Source: Streptomyces marispadix (lineage in GTDB: Bacteria > Actinomycetota > Actinomycetes > Streptomycetales > Streptomycetaceae). From it: a DNA stretch of 64,000 nt. The translations under genes and the position numbers were made by a program. The notes below the pieces were generated by a model. That model saw only the letters and a list, made by a program, of their open reading frames with translations, was not told where the DNA came from and ran no database searches. The DNA lies in contig NZ_JAKWJU010000002.1 of the NCBI RefSeq assembly GCF_022524345.1, positions 3,534,001-3,598,000 on the forward strand, given 5' to 3'. This document shows, piece after piece, positions 43,402 to 54,307 of this stretch (its first letter is position 1; each line of letters opens with the position of its first letter).

Positions 43402-44439
43402 TCAGCGGCGCGGCGGGGCGATCGAGTCTCTGCGGCGTACCGGCATGGGAATCCGGTGTACCGCCGGCACCGGTTCGGGCGACAACAGTAACGACACCGC
43501 CGCCCGGCCCATCTCCCGGTGGGGCAGTGCGACGGATGTGAGAGCGGGACGCAGCCACGACGCCAGCTCGGAGTCGTCGAACGAGAGCACCGACACATCC
43601 TGCGGCACGGACAGCCCGGACTCGTCGGCGGCCTGGTAGACGCCGAACGCCAGCCGGTCGTTGCAGCAGACGACGGCCGTCGGCCGCGGCCCGGCTGCCA
43701 GCAGCGAACGGGCCGCGCGATAGCCGTACTCGGGCGCCGACCAGTCGCATTCGGAGACGCCCGACAGCCGCACGCCCGCCTCCGCCAGGCCCCGTTCGAG
43801 ACCGCGCATCCGCTCACGGCCCGCGTACACACCGTCCGGGGTGCGGCGGGTGAAGTGACGACCGCCCACGACATGGATGCCCTCGCGGTGCCCGGCCTCC
43901 AGCAGCAGCTTCGCCGCCTGCCGCCCCGCCGCCTCCTCGTCCGGCACGACGGACGTGAACTCACCGCTCTCGTCGAGGCAGTTGAGCAGCACCGACGGAT
44001 GGGAGCGCACCTGGTCCGGCAGCCTGCGGACACGGGTCGACATGGCCGCATGGATCAGGCCGTCGACCTGCCGGTCGAGCATCCCCTGGAGCAGCCTGCG
44101 TTCCGCCTCCGGGTCGTCGCCGCTCTCCGCGAAGTAGAGCAGATGGTTCCGCTCCAGCGCGGCCTCCAGGGCCCCCTGGATCATCTCGCCCGCGTAGTGG
44201 GTGCTGGCGACTATGTCCGAGACCAGGCCGACGGTGTGGGTCTTGCGGGTGCGCAGGCTCTGCGCCGTGAGGTTCGGCCGGTAGCCCAACTCCTCGGCCG
44301 CGCCCAGGATTCGCTGCCGCGCCTCGATGGAGATGCGGGTGTCCTCGCGGCCGGAGAGCACGAAGGAGACCGTCGTACGCGAGACCCCGGCACGGCGTGC
44401 GACATCGGCCTGGGTGACGCGCGATGGCGACGGCGGCAT
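43402..44439 (-). CDS. LacI-family transcription repressor
   Basis: 345 residues starting MPPSPSRVTQADVARRAGVS, with GGAGGGG upstream. HTH and hinge (TQADVARRAGVSRTTVSFVL, then RPNLTAQSLRTRKT) and a sugar-binding-type core (HTVGLVSDIVASTHYAGEM). It is divergent from the ABC importer and upstream of the GH13 gene on the same strand. This resembles the Streptomyces maltose-type cluster of LacI repressor, importer and alpha-glucosidase. It probably represses both transcripts until an alpha-glucoside is present. Confidence 0.93.
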   Translation of the reverse strand: MPPSPSRVTQADVARRAGVSRTTVSFVLSGREDTRISIEARQRILGAAEELGYRPNLTAQSLRTRKTHTVGLVSDIVASTHYAGEMIQGALEAALERNHLLYFAESGDDPEAERRLLQGMLDRQVDGLIHAAMSTRVRRLPDQVRSHPSVLLNCLDESGEFTSVVPDEEAAGRQAAKLLLEAGHREGIHVVGGRHFTRRTPDGVYAGRERMRGLERGLAEAGVRLSGVSECDWSAPEYGYRAARSLLAAGPRPTAVVCCNDRLAFGVYQAADESGLSVPQDVSVLSFDDSELASWLRPALTSVALPHREMGRAAVSLLLSPEPVPAVHRIPMPVRRRDSIAPPRR

Positions 44440-44847
44440 GTACCCCTCCAGGTAACTCGATCTAGCTTGAGCATCACCTGGGCTTCGTCGAAGTGTCAAC
44501 GGTTTTTCGAGCCGGTCGGGCCGCCTCGGCGCCGGGCCGCAGTCACGGTTCGTGCCGGAGGTCTTGACAGGGGTGCTTCAAGGGAAACATCCTCCTGCTC
44601 ACTCGATTTAACCTCGCGGTTCCTCAACTGCCGCGGTTCGAGTGTGCCTTGCGGGGACCGGTGGCCGAACGGCCCTCCGTGCCCCCGGGCGGGAAGCGCG
44701 GCAGGTACTCGCAGGACCGGCTCACAGCTTCACTGCGATACGGCGACAAGGGAGTCGGCGTAGTCGGCGGCGTCACAGCGACCACAGCGAACCACACAAG
44801 GCCCCAGCGGGCCACAGCCAAGACAGCCACAGCCAAGAGGAGATCAC
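44440..44847. other. 408-bp divergent promoter region
   Basis: Lies between the lacI-type gene and the importer operon. It contains the imperfect palindrome at 44456-44471, a TTGACA hexamer near 44564 and GAGGAG before the importer start. No coding sequence is supported. Confidence 0.6.
44456..44471. promoter_or_regulatory. Candidate LacI-type operator (imperfect palindrome)
   Basis: CTCGATCTAGCTTGAG matches its reverse complement at six of eight positions per arm. It sits 17 bp upstream of the lacI-type start. It lacks the usual central CG of LacI operators, so confidence is low. Confidence 0.35.
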
Positions 44848-46134
44848 GTGCGTGCCATTCCGCGACGACTGCTGCCGTGCACCGCCGTCACCGCCGCACT
44901 CACGCTCGTCGGCGGCTGCGGGCTCGCGTCCTCGAACGTCGAGAGCGCGGTGGACGCCGAGGAACGCGGCCCGATCACCTTCGCCACTAGCGACACCTCC
45001 GGCGTCGTACCGAGCCTGATCAAGAGGTGGAACGACAGGCACCCCGACGAGAAGGCCACCTTCATCGAGCTGCCCGAGGACGCCGACCAGCAGCGGCAGA
45101 TGATGATCCAGAACGCCCAGCTCAAGACCGACACGTACACGGTGCTCAACCTCGACGTCGTGTGGACCTCCGAGTTCGCCTCGCACCGCTGGATCGACCA
45201 ACTGCCCGCCGACTCCTTCCCGTTCGACCAGACCCTCGGCTCGATCAACGCCACCGCGAAGTACCGCGGCAAGTGGTTCGCGATGCCGTACGCCTCCGAC
45301 GGAGGGATGCTCTACTACCGCAAGGACCTGCTGGAGAAGGCCGGCGTGGAGGACCCGCCGGAGACCTGGGACGAGATGCGCGAGATCTGCGACAAGGTCC
45401 TGGGCGAGCAGAAGTCCAAGATGTCCTGCTACGGCGGTCAGTTCGAGAAGTACGAGGGCCTGACCGTGAACTTCTCCGAGGCGATCAACTCGGCCGGCGG
45501 CGAGGTCACCGACGCCAAGGGCATACCGCACCTGGACACCCCCGAGGCCAGGCGCGGCATGGACCACCTGGTCAAGAGCTTCAAGGACGGCACGATCCCC
45601 AAGAGCGGCATCACGTACATGGAGGAGCAGGGCCGCCGCGCCTTCGAGAAGGGCGACCTGCTCTTCTACCGCAACTGGCCCTACCAGTACGCGATCTCCG
45701 ACAAGAAGGCGAAGAACAACGAGGTCGCGGGCAAGTTCTCCGTAGCGCCGCTGCCAGGGGAGAAGGGGCCCGGCGCCTCCTCGCTCGGCGGGCACAACCT
45801 CGCCCTGTCCTCCTCCGCGCGCAACAAGGCCACCGCGCTGGACTTCATGCGCTTCATGACGAACGAGCAGAGCTCACGCCTGAAGCTGGAGAAGGCCTCC
45901 CTCGCACCCGTCTTCGCCAAGCTCTACGACGAGCCGGAGTACGTACGGAAGTTCCCGTATCTGCCGGTGCTGAAGAAGTCGATCCTCGGCGCCGAACCGA
46001 GGCCCCGCGTCGTGCAGTACGGAGACGCCACCAAGGCCGTGCAGAACGAGGCGTACAACGCGCTCACCGGAAAGAAGACCTCGCAAGCCGCCCTCCGGGG
46101 CCTGCAACGGCAGTTGCGCGCCCTGGCCCCGTGA
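44848..46134 (+). CDS. ABC alpha-glucoside-type solute-binding lipoprotein
   Basis: 428 residues, GTG start with GAGGAG upstream. Lipoprotein signal ending in TLVGGC. The mature part is a family-1 sugar-binding fold (GPITFATSDTSGVVPSLIK, KWFAMPYASDGGMLYYRKDL) in the trehalose/maltose-binding branch. Two permeases follow and the ATPase is missing, as is usual for Streptomyces MsiK-served systems. The substrate is probably the alpha-glucoside cleaved by the nearby GH13 enzyme. Confidence 0.92.
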   Translation: MRAIPRRLLPCTAVTAALTLVGGCGLASSNVESAVDAEERGPITFATSDTSGVVPSLIKRWNDRHPDEKATFIELPEDADQQRQMMIQNAQLKTDTYTVLNLDVVWTSEFASHRWIDQLPADSFPFDQTLGSINATAKYRGKWFAMPYASDGGMLYYRKDLLEKAGVEDPPETWDEMREICDKVLGEQKSKMSCYGGQFEKYEGLTVNFSEAINSAGGEVTDAKGIPHLDTPEARRGMDHLVKSFKDGTIPKSGITYMEEQGRRAFEKGDLLFYRNWPYQYAISDKKAKNNEVAGKFSVAPLPGEKGPGASSLGGHNLALSSSARNKATALDFMRFMTNEQSSRLKLEKASLAPVFAKLYDEPEYVRKFPYLPVLKKSILGAEPRPRVVQYGDATKAVQNEAYNALTGKKTSQAALRGLQRQLRALAP

Positions 46135-46231
46135 CGCCCGTGACCCCTCCCCGCAGCCCCCAGGCCGGGCTGCGCTCGCGGGCCGCCGCCCGCGCGCAGT
46201 GGCGCCGGCCGAGAAAGGAAGAGATCGACCC

Positions 46232-47296
46232 ATGTCGCTGACACCTCCATGGCGCCGCGGTAGCGGGCCCACCGCGCGAGCCGGCCTGCACGGTGAGGGG
46301 CGAATGGCCGCTCTTCTCGTCTCACCGACGCTGCTGGTACTCGGTCTCGTCATCGCCTATCCGGTGCTCTCGGCGGTGCACTCCTCGCTCTACAGCGTCC
46401 CGGACATCGATCCCAAGACGGGCTTCATCGAGAAGGGCGACCCCTTCGTCGGCCTGGACAACTTCACGACGATCTTCACCGGGGCGGGCGACCGCTTCTG
46501 GAACGCCTTCTGGAACACCTCGTTCCTGACGGTCACTTCGGTGATCCTGGAGACCGTCATCGGGCTGGCCATGGCGCTGATCATGCATCAGGGGATGCGC
46601 GGACGCGCATGGGTGCGGGCCAGCATCCTCGTCCCCTGGGCGATACCCACGGCCATATCGGCGCTGCTGTGGCGCTGGATCTTCGACAGCGAGGGCATCG
46701 CCAACTCCCTGCTGAACACGAAGGTGTTGTGGACCACCGAGGGCTTCCAGGCGCAGATCGCGGTCATCATCGCCGAGGTGTGGAAGACGGCGCCGTTCGT
46801 CGGCATCCTCGTGCTCGCCGGACTCCAGATCATCTCCCAGGAGGTCTACGAGGCGGCCCGCGTCGACGGTGCGGGGCCCATACGCCGCCTGTGGAGCATC
46901 ACGCTTCCGCTGGTCAAGCCCGCGCTGCTGGTGGCCGTGCTGTTCCGGCTGCTGGACGCGCTGCGGATGTTCGACCTGCCCTACATCCTCATCGGCGCCG
47001 GCAAGGAGTCCGTCGAGACGCTCTCGATGCTGGCCCAGGACGAGGCTTCCAACGTCCGCTTCGGACCGGCGTCCGCGTACTCGGTGGTGCTGTTCCTCTA
47101 CGTCTTCCTCATCGCCTTCGCGTTCATCAAGCTGCTGGGCGCGGACCTGCTCGGTGCCCGTGACGAGGCGGGCGGCAAGAAGGGCAAGGGGGGCGGCGCC
47201 AGGAAGGGCCACGACGGCGGCGAGCAGGGCGCCCGTAAGAGCTTGCGTCCGGTGGCCGGCGACGACCGGAACCGGCAGAAGGAGGCCACCGCATGA
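46232..47296 (+). CDS. ABC sugar permease (MalF-like)
   Basis: 354 residues, with AAAGGAAGAG before the ATG. Six hydrophobic segments beginning LLVSPTLLVLGLVIAYPVLS and the EAA loop EAARVDGAGPIRRLWSITLP. The C-terminal ~45 residues are a Lys/Gly-rich cytoplasmic tail. Overlaps the next permease gene by ATGA. Confidence 0.92.
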   Translation: MSLTPPWRRGSGPTARAGLHGEGRMAALLVSPTLLVLGLVIAYPVLSAVHSSLYSVPDIDPKTGFIEKGDPFVGLDNFTTIFTGAGDRFWNAFWNTSFLTVTSVILETVIGLAMALIMHQGMRGRAWVRASILVPWAIPTAISALLWRWIFDSEGIANSLLNTKVLWTTEGFQAQIAVIIAEVWKTAPFVGILVLAGLQIISQEVYEAARVDGAGPIRRLWSITLPLVKPALLVAVLFRLLDALRMFDLPYILIGAGKESVETLSMLAQDEASNVRFGPASAYSVVLFLYVFLIAFAFIKLLGADLLGARDEAGGKKGKGGGARKGHDGGEQGARKSLRPVAGDDRNRQKEATA

Positions 47297-48234
47297 CCGG
47301 CACCACGCCCACGGCGACCACAAAGGCATCCCCGTCGGGGAGCGGCGCCTCGACCGCACCGGGGTCGCCGCCGGAGAGCACCGGCCGCTCCGCCCCCGCC
47401 AAGGCGCCGGGCACGCCCTGGCGTACGGCGCTGCGCACCACGGGCGTTCTGGCGGTGGCCGGGTGGTGTCTGGCGCCCTTCTACTGGATGCTCGTCTCCA
47501 GCCTGCGCCGCCCCGCGGACATCTTCGACGTCTCGCTGTGGCCCGCGCCGCTGTCCTTCACCAACTACGCGAACGTCCTCGACCCTTCGCTGGGCTTCGT
47601 ACGGTCGCTGGGCAACAGCTTCGTCGTCGCCGGTACGACGACGGTGCTGGCGCTGACCGTCGGCGTCACCACCGCCTACGCCCTCGCCAGGCTCGACTTC
47701 CGCTTCAAGCGGCTGGTGCTCACCGGCATCATCGCCACGTCGATGTTCCCAGTCGTCTCGATCACGATTCCGCTGCTGAAGCTGTTCGTGGGCATCGGCT
47801 GGATCAACACCTACCAGGCGATGGTCGTGCCCAGCATGTCCTTCGCGCTGCCGCTCGCAGTGTGGAACCTGACGTCGTTCTTCCGTCAGATGCCCACACA
47901 GCTTGAGGAGTCGGCGAGGGTCGACGGCTGCACCCGCGGCCAGGCTTTCCGGAAGGTGATCCTCCCGCTGGCGGCACCCGGCCTGTTCACCACCGCGATC
48001 CTGACCTTCGTGATGGCCTGGAACGAGTTCCTCATCGCGGTCTCGATGGTCAACAAGGAATCCATGCAGACCGCTCCGGTCTCCGTCTCGAAGTTCACCG
48101 GCGCCTCGCAGTTCGTGGCACCGCACGGCAGCCAGATGGCCGCCGGGATCATCGTGACCGTGCCGCTGGTCGTCCTAGTGCTCTTCTTCCAGCGGCGCAT
48201 CGTCGCCGGACTCACCGCCGGGGCGGTCAAGTAG
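47293..48234 (+). CDS. ABC sugar permease (MalG-like)
   Basis: 313 residues, starting inside the end of the previous gene (ATGA). A Ser/Thr/Pro-rich tail of ~45 residues, six hydrophobic segments (GVLAVAGWCLAPFYWMLVSS first) and the EAA loop EESARVDGCTRGQAFRKVI. Last gene of the importer operon; a strong terminator follows. Confidence 0.92.
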   Translation: MTGTTPTATTKASPSGSGASTAPGSPPESTGRSAPAKAPGTPWRTALRTTGVLAVAGWCLAPFYWMLVSSLRRPADIFDVSLWPAPLSFTNYANVLDPSLGFVRSLGNSFVVAGTTTVLALTVGVTTAYALARLDFRFKRLVLTGIIATSMFPVVSITIPLLKLFVGIGWINTYQAMVVPSMSFALPLAVWNLTSFFRQMPTQLEESARVDGCTRGQAFRKVILPLAAPGLFTTAILTFVMAWNEFLIAVSMVNKESMQTAPVSVSKFTGASQFVAPHGSQMAAGIIVTVPLVVLVLFFQRRIVAGLTAGAVK

Positions 48235-48263
48235 GCCGCGCGGCAAGGGCGTTGCAGACGGCT

Positions 48264-48296
48264 GGGGGTGCGGGCGGAACTTCCGCCCGCACCCCC
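48264..48296 (+). terminator. Strong terminator hairpin after the importer operon
   Basis: GGGGGTGCGGGCGG pairs with CCGCCCGCACCCCC around AACTT, and the pairing could extend further inward. It lies between the importer end (48234) and the convergent secreted-protein gene end (48369). Confidence 0.88.
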
Positions 48297-48368
48297 TTCG
48301 CCGTTTCCCCGTGACCCCGTCGAGTCAGTCGGCCTGACAACCGTCAGCCGCAGGCCTGTCGCGGCCCG

Positions 48369-49064
48369 TCAGTCGTCGTCGTTGTGGAACTTCACGCCCC
48401 GCCAGTCGGTGACGCAGTCGCGGTCCATGAAGACCCAGCCCAGGTTCGAGTCGCGCACGACGACCGCCGGGTTGGAGCCGTTCGTCGTGTACCGGTACTG
48501 CACCTGAGCGGCGGGGGTCCCGGCCGGGTCGCGCAGCGAACCGCTGCTGTAGTCGCTGGAGTCGAAGTAGTTGAGGAACGCGCCGCCCCCGCAGGCCGGG
48601 TCGACCGTGACGGCGCTGCCGTCCTCCGCGTCATGGGCCTTCGCGTTGAAGTCGGAGCCGAAGGAGCGGCGGTGGCCGATCCTTTCCTTCGTCTGGGCGC
48701 TGCACGACTCGTCGGCCTTGCCGCTGGGCGAGCCGCTGAGCGCACCCGGCGGCACCCAGGCGCAGAGGTTGTTGCCGCCGTAGTTGTGCCCGTAGTGGTA
48801 GTCGCTCTGCGCGGTCTCGTGTACGTCGAAGGCGCTGCCCGCCATGGCCGTACCGACGAAGTAGCCGCACACCTTGTTCTGGAGCCAGGAGCCGGCCGGG
48901 ACGGTGCCGTGGTTGTTGCAGGCCTCCGGCTTGGGGGAGTTGGCCTGGATCGTGTAGCGGTTCACGGCGGCCTCGGCGTCCGCCGACCAGAACGTGAGCG
49001 TGCTGCCGAGGGCGGCGATGAGTGCGCCCGCGAAGGCGAGTTGGAGCTTCCTCTTCATGGTCAT
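48369..49064 (-). CDS. Secreted protein of unknown function
   Basis: 231 residues starting MTMKRKLQLAFAG (or two codons later). A signal peptide of about 34 residues ends near ADAEAAVNRY. The mature part has five or more Cys (EACNNHG, KVCGYF, NLCAWV, DESCSAQ, DPACGGG, DRDCVTD), suggesting disulfide bonds outside the cell. I do not recognise the family. Its promoter region is shared with the divergent HTH-membrane gene. Confidence 0.75.
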   Translation of the reverse strand: MTMKRKLQLAFAGALIAALGSTLTFWSADAEAAVNRYTIQANSPKPEACNNHGTVPAGSWLQNKVCGYFVGTAMAGSAFDVHETAQSDYHYGHNYGGNNLCAWVPPGALSGSPSGKADESCSAQTKERIGHRRSFGSDFNAKAHDAEDGSAVTVDPACGGGAFLNYFDSSDYSSGSLRDPAGTPAAQVQYRYTTNGSNPAVVVRDSNLGWVFMDRDCVTDWRGVKFHNDDD

Positions 49065-49382
49065 CGGTCTCTCTGCGAGTCGTTCGCTGGTGGGGTCGGC
49101 CCGGGTACGCCGAGGCGTTCGGGGCGCGCGGGATCTCGCGCGGGCCCGTCCGGCCCCGGGCGTACGGTTCCGGCAACGCTCCCGCCCGCCACGTGAGAAC
49201 ATGCGGGCGCTCCCGGAGCGCGGCGTCCGTACGGCGGTAAGCCGAAGTGCCCGGAACGCGAGCCGGATTGAATCTTCGGTCCCCGTCCCCCGCACCGCCA
49301 CGGGCAGCGCGCATCGAGGGACGCCGGGAGGACCGCAGGGCGCTGACCTGCGGAGAGGGACGTCGATGAGGGAGGCAGGGAC
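49065..49382. other. 318-bp divergent promoter region
   Basis: Between the secreted-protein gene and the HTH-membrane gene. No convincing gene or strong hairpin; it must contain the two divergent promoters. Confidence 0.5.
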
Positions 49383-50201
49383 GTGTCCGAGCCAGGCAGA
49401 CGCCCGCTGAAGCCGCTGCCGCAGGAGCTGAGCGGCCCCGTCAGGGAGTTCACCGAGCAGTTGCGCGCCGTCTACCGGGACAGGACGGAGCTGAACCAGC
49501 GCGAGCTGGCGCAGGCGCTGCACCTCACCAAGTCGCCCGTCTCCCGCTATCTCAACGGGCAGGAGGTCGTCCCGGCCGAGACGTTCGCGGCGCTGTGCGA
49601 GCTCACCGGGCTGACCCCGAGGGAGCGGCAGCGGCTGGGCAGGCTGCGCCAGGAGGCGGCCGAAGCGGCGGAGCGCGAGCGGAGATCCGCGGAAGGGGAC
49701 GACCCACGCGGCGCCGCGCCCGCGGCGGCGCGGACGGAGGCGGGCACCCCCGGTGGCGCCGGAGCATCCGCCGCCCGTGTGCGACCGGCCGTACGGGCCC
49801 GGTCGGCCCGGCCGGTCGCGCTGCTCCGCTCGCCCACCGGGCTGGGGGCGCTGGCCGCGGCGGTCGCGGTCTGCGCGGGGGCGTTCGCGCTGGTCCCGGA
49901 GATCTCCGGGGGCTCCGCGAACACGGACACGAACATGACGGCCGACAGGCCCGACGACAAGCCGAGTTGCCGAACGACCCGTGTGTACAGGGTGATCGAG
50001 GACGGCGACATCCTCGACGGCCGCCGCAACGACATCGGCGACGTCCACGCCGACGACGTCTTCCGCCTCGACAAGGCACCCACGGGCCGCCCGTACCGCT
50101 TCCGCGACTACGGCCACGTGACCGGCAGCCGTACGAAGGGATACGTCGACCAGGCCAAGCTCAAGGCGCTGGGAAGCCGCTGCGTCGAGGAGGAAGGCTG
50201 A
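49383..50201 (+). CDS. Membrane-anchored HTH protein
   Basis: 272 residues, GTG start. N-terminal XRE-type HTH (NQRELAQALHLTKSPVSRYL), an Ala/Arg-rich linker of ~90 residues and one transmembrane helix (LGALAAAVAVCAGAFALVPE). An extracytoplasmic domain of ~90 residues follows, with two Cys (SCRTTRVYRV, SRCVEEE). The cytoplasmic DNA-binding plus outside-domain layout suggests a one-protein transmembrane regulator. Targets and signal unknown; the divergent secreted-protein gene is a candidate. Confidence 0.78.
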   Translation: MSEPGRRPLKPLPQELSGPVREFTEQLRAVYRDRTELNQRELAQALHLTKSPVSRYLNGQEVVPAETFAALCELTGLTPRERQRLGRLRQEAAEAAERERRSAEGDDPRGAAPAAARTEAGTPGGAGASAARVRPAVRARSARPVALLRSPTGLGALAAAVAVCAGAFALVPEISGGSANTDTNMTADRPDDKPSCRTTRVYRVIEDGDILDGRRNDIGDVHADDVFRLDKAPTGRPYRFRDYGHVTGSRTKGYVDQAKLKALGSRCVEEEG

Positions 50202-50496
50202 CGGGACGCGGGCGAGCGGAGGCGCGGGCGCGGGCGCGAGGCTGCTGAGAAGCCCACGGCCGGGACCTCAACGCGCCCCGCGACCAGGCACGTTCGAAGT
50301 TCCGGCGGGCAGCGGGCGGGCAGAAAGCGCACGGACCGAAGGGCTTGAGGCCGACCGAAGAGCTTGAAGCCCGGAGGCCGGCGGACGCCCCTGCGTCCGT
50401 GACCACCGCGAAGATCGGCGATCCGGACGGGCGAAAGGCCCGGGTGTGCGGCGAGCCTGAGCGGTGCCATCGCTCCCGACCCCTTCACTCGGCCTC
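50202..50496. other. 295-bp gap without a convincing gene
   Basis: Contains a GAAGGGCTTGAGGCCGACC-like and GAAGAGCTTGAAGCCC-like imperfect repeat near 50338-50372. Otherwise nothing recognisable; the DUF1906 gene promoter should be here. Confidence 0.4.
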
Positions 50497-51456
50497 ATGT
50501 GGCATAAGAATCACATCATTCGCAGAGCTGCCGTCTCGCTCGCCTCCCTCACCGTGCTCGCCGCGATCGTCGGCGCCGACGCCGCAAACGCGTCGGCCAC
50601 CGCTGCCCAGCCGGCTGCCGAAGTCCCGTCTGCCGCAGGCGACTCGGCGGCTGGCCCCGCCGCGGGCGCCCCCTCGGGCCCCGCCTCCGGTGCCCGGGCC
50701 CGCCCGGCGGGATACGAGCGCCGGCCGTCCGGCTCCGAGACCTTCCGTGGGCAGGCGTTCGACACCTGCCACACCCCGTCGCTCTCCACGATGCGCGCCT
50801 GGGACGGCAGATCACCGTTCGGCGGCGTCGGCGTCTACATCGGCGGCCGTGCCCGCGCCTGCCCGAACGAGCCGAATCTGACGGCCTCCTGGGTGCGCGG
50901 CGTCGACCGCATGGGCTGGAAGGTGCTGCCCGTGTACGTCGGCTCGCAGTCACCCTGCGTCGAATCGCCGCGCAAGCGCCGCTACGCCATGAACCACACG
51001 GCGCCCGCACAGCGCGGCAAGCGCGAGGGACGCGACGCCGTCGCCGCAGCCAAGCGCCTCGCGATGGCGAAGCACAGCGCCGTCTATCTCGACATGGAGG
51101 CCTACGACAACTCCTCGACCCGCTGCGCCGCCACCACCCTCTCCTTCATCCAGGGCTGGAACCGCGCGGTGCGCGCCGCCGGTTACCACCCCGGCTTCTA
51201 CAGCAGCGCCGACTCCGGCATCGAGCACATGGACGGCGCACGCAAGGCGGGCAGGAAAGACCTCCCCGAGGCGCTGTGGTTCGCGCGCTGGAGGACGGCG
51301 CCCTCCGTGAGGAACACCCCGTACATCAGCAGGGGCGCCTGGGAGCCGCACCGCCGCATCCACCAGTACGACGGCAACATCACCCGCACCTACGGCGGCC
51401 ATCGGCTGAGCATCGACCGCAATCTGGTCGACGCCCCCGTCGCCGTCGTCCCCTGA
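50497..51456 (+). CDS. Secreted DUF1906 / glycoside-hydrolase-like protein
   Basis: 319 residues starting MWHKNHIIRRAAVSL. A signal peptide (about 33 residues) is followed by an Ala/Pro-rich linker. The DUF1906 (Rv2525c-like) domain has FDTCHTPSLSTMRAW, GGVGVYIGGRARAC and VYLDMEAYD, plus a QYDGN segment near the end. The fold resembles GH25-like hydrolases and the conserved acids line its pocket, suggesting cell-wall or polysaccharide binding or cleavage. Activity in this family is mostly unproven. Confidence 0.87.
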   Translation: MWHKNHIIRRAAVSLASLTVLAAIVGADAANASATAAQPAAEVPSAAGDSAAGPAAGAPSGPASGARARPAGYERRPSGSETFRGQAFDTCHTPSLSTMRAWDGRSPFGGVGVYIGGRARACPNEPNLTASWVRGVDRMGWKVLPVYVGSQSPCVESPRKRRYAMNHTAPAQRGKREGRDAVAAAKRLAMAKHSAVYLDMEAYDNSSTRCAATTLSFIQGWNRAVRAAGYHPGFYSSADSGIEHMDGARKAGRKDLPEALWFARWRTAPSVRNTPYISRGAWEPHRRIHQYDGNITRTYGGHRLSIDRNLVDAPVAVVP

Positions 51457-51528
51457 CCCTCGGCGCGGACTCCCTCACGCCCGCCGGCCCGGTCACATGC
51501 GTACGGCAGGCGGGAGACCCGGACCCGG

Positions 51529-51557
51529 CGCCCCGGGGTCACCCTGACCCCGGGGCG
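51529..51557 (+). terminator. Terminator hairpin after the DUF1906 gene
   Basis: CGCCCCGGGGTCA and TGACCCCGGGGCG make a perfect 13-bp stem with a CCC loop. Confidence 0.85.
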
Positions 51558-51671
51558 TGCCGTGTCCACCTCACGTAGGTGGGGCCCGCACCACCTCTCC
51601 CCCCACAGGGGGAGGCGCCTTCGGGACCTCGGGGCGATCCGCGGCCGTGCGCCCGCTCCTAGCGTTGAGCC

Positions 51672-52352
51672 ATGACCACGCCTGGGACAGCCGGGAGAGC
51701 CCGCACCGCCGGTCCGGCCGTGCAGCCGCTGACGTTCACGTCGTACGTACGGGCGCGCGGGCCGGTGCTGCTGCGCACCGCGCGCTCCCTCACCGCCAAC
51801 CCCTGCGACGCCGAGGACCTGCTCCAGACGGCGCTCACCAAGACGTATCTGGCCTGGGAGCGCATCGAGGACCACCGCGCGCTCGACGGCTACGTACGCA
51901 AGGCGCTGCTGAACACCCGCACCTCGCAGTGGCGCAAGCGCCGTGTCGACGAGTTCGTGTGCGACGAACTGCCCGAGCCCGAGCCGCAGCAAGGCCCGGA
52001 CCCCGCGGAGGCGCAGGCCGTCCGCGACGCGCTGTGGCACGCGGTGCTGAAGCTTCCCGACCGGCAGCGCGCGATGGTCGTGCTGCGCTTCTACGAGGAT
52101 CTCAGCGAGGTGCAGACCGCAGCGGTGCTCGGGGTCTCCGTGGGCACCGTCAAGAGTGCCGTCTCCAGAGCCCTGGTGAAGCTCCGCGAGGACCCGCAGC
52201 TCGCGTCCGACGTACAGGGCTCGTCCGAACTGGGCTCGGACGTACCGGACTCGGACGTACGGGGCGGCACGCAGCGCGCCCCCGCGCAGGGAGCGCCGGT
52301 GCCGGAGGGCGGCACCGTGCGAGAGGCGAGCGAGGAGCTGACCGCCGCCTGA
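51672..52352 (+). CDS. ECF sigma factor, SigE family of Streptomyces type
   Basis: 226 residues. Sigma region 2 (TSYVRARGPVLLRTARSLTA, DAEDLLQTALTKTYLAWERI) and region 4 (LPDRQRAMVVLRFYEDLSEV, GVSVGTVKSAVSRALVKLRE) are clear. It belongs to the small actinomycete SigE-family ECF group. No anti-sigma gene is adjacent, so control may be transcriptional. The C-terminal ~40 residues are an S/D/G-rich tail. Confidence 0.92.
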   Translation: MTTPGTAGRARTAGPAVQPLTFTSYVRARGPVLLRTARSLTANPCDAEDLLQTALTKTYLAWERIEDHRALDGYVRKALLNTRTSQWRKRRVDEFVCDELPEPEPQQGPDPAEAQAVRDALWHAVLKLPDRQRAMVVLRFYEDLSEVQTAAVLGVSVGTVKSAVSRALVKLREDPQLASDVQGSSELGSDVPDSDVRGGTQRAPAQGAPVPEGGTVREASEELTAA

Positions 52353-52551
52353 CGTCCGCCGGCGGGTGACCGCACTCCCGGCCGCGCTCGCGATCGCCCC
52401 CGCGTCCACGGTGAGCGACGCTCCGCCCCGGCCATGCCGGGCCCGTGAGCCGGCGCCGAATCGTGGACGGGGTAGTGACATACCGCCCGGTACGGAAGCA
52501 GAATCGGCGCCACGATTACCCAGGCGTAACCGGCCCCGGGAGGCATCCCCG

Positions 52552-54204
<1,653 letters not shown>

Positions 54205-54307
54205 GAAGGCCGCGCGGGGCGGCGGGGTGACCGACCGGTTCGCCGGGGGTGTCGCCCCGCCGCCCGCACAGTTCAACGCGCGGAGATCAAGTCCCCGTCC
54301 GCGAGGC

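Noticed and set aside
44600..44644. CACTCGA / TCGAGTG inverted repeat upstream of the alpha-glucoside importer
   Set aside because: Only 7-bp arms with a 31-bp spacer; too weak to call an operator.
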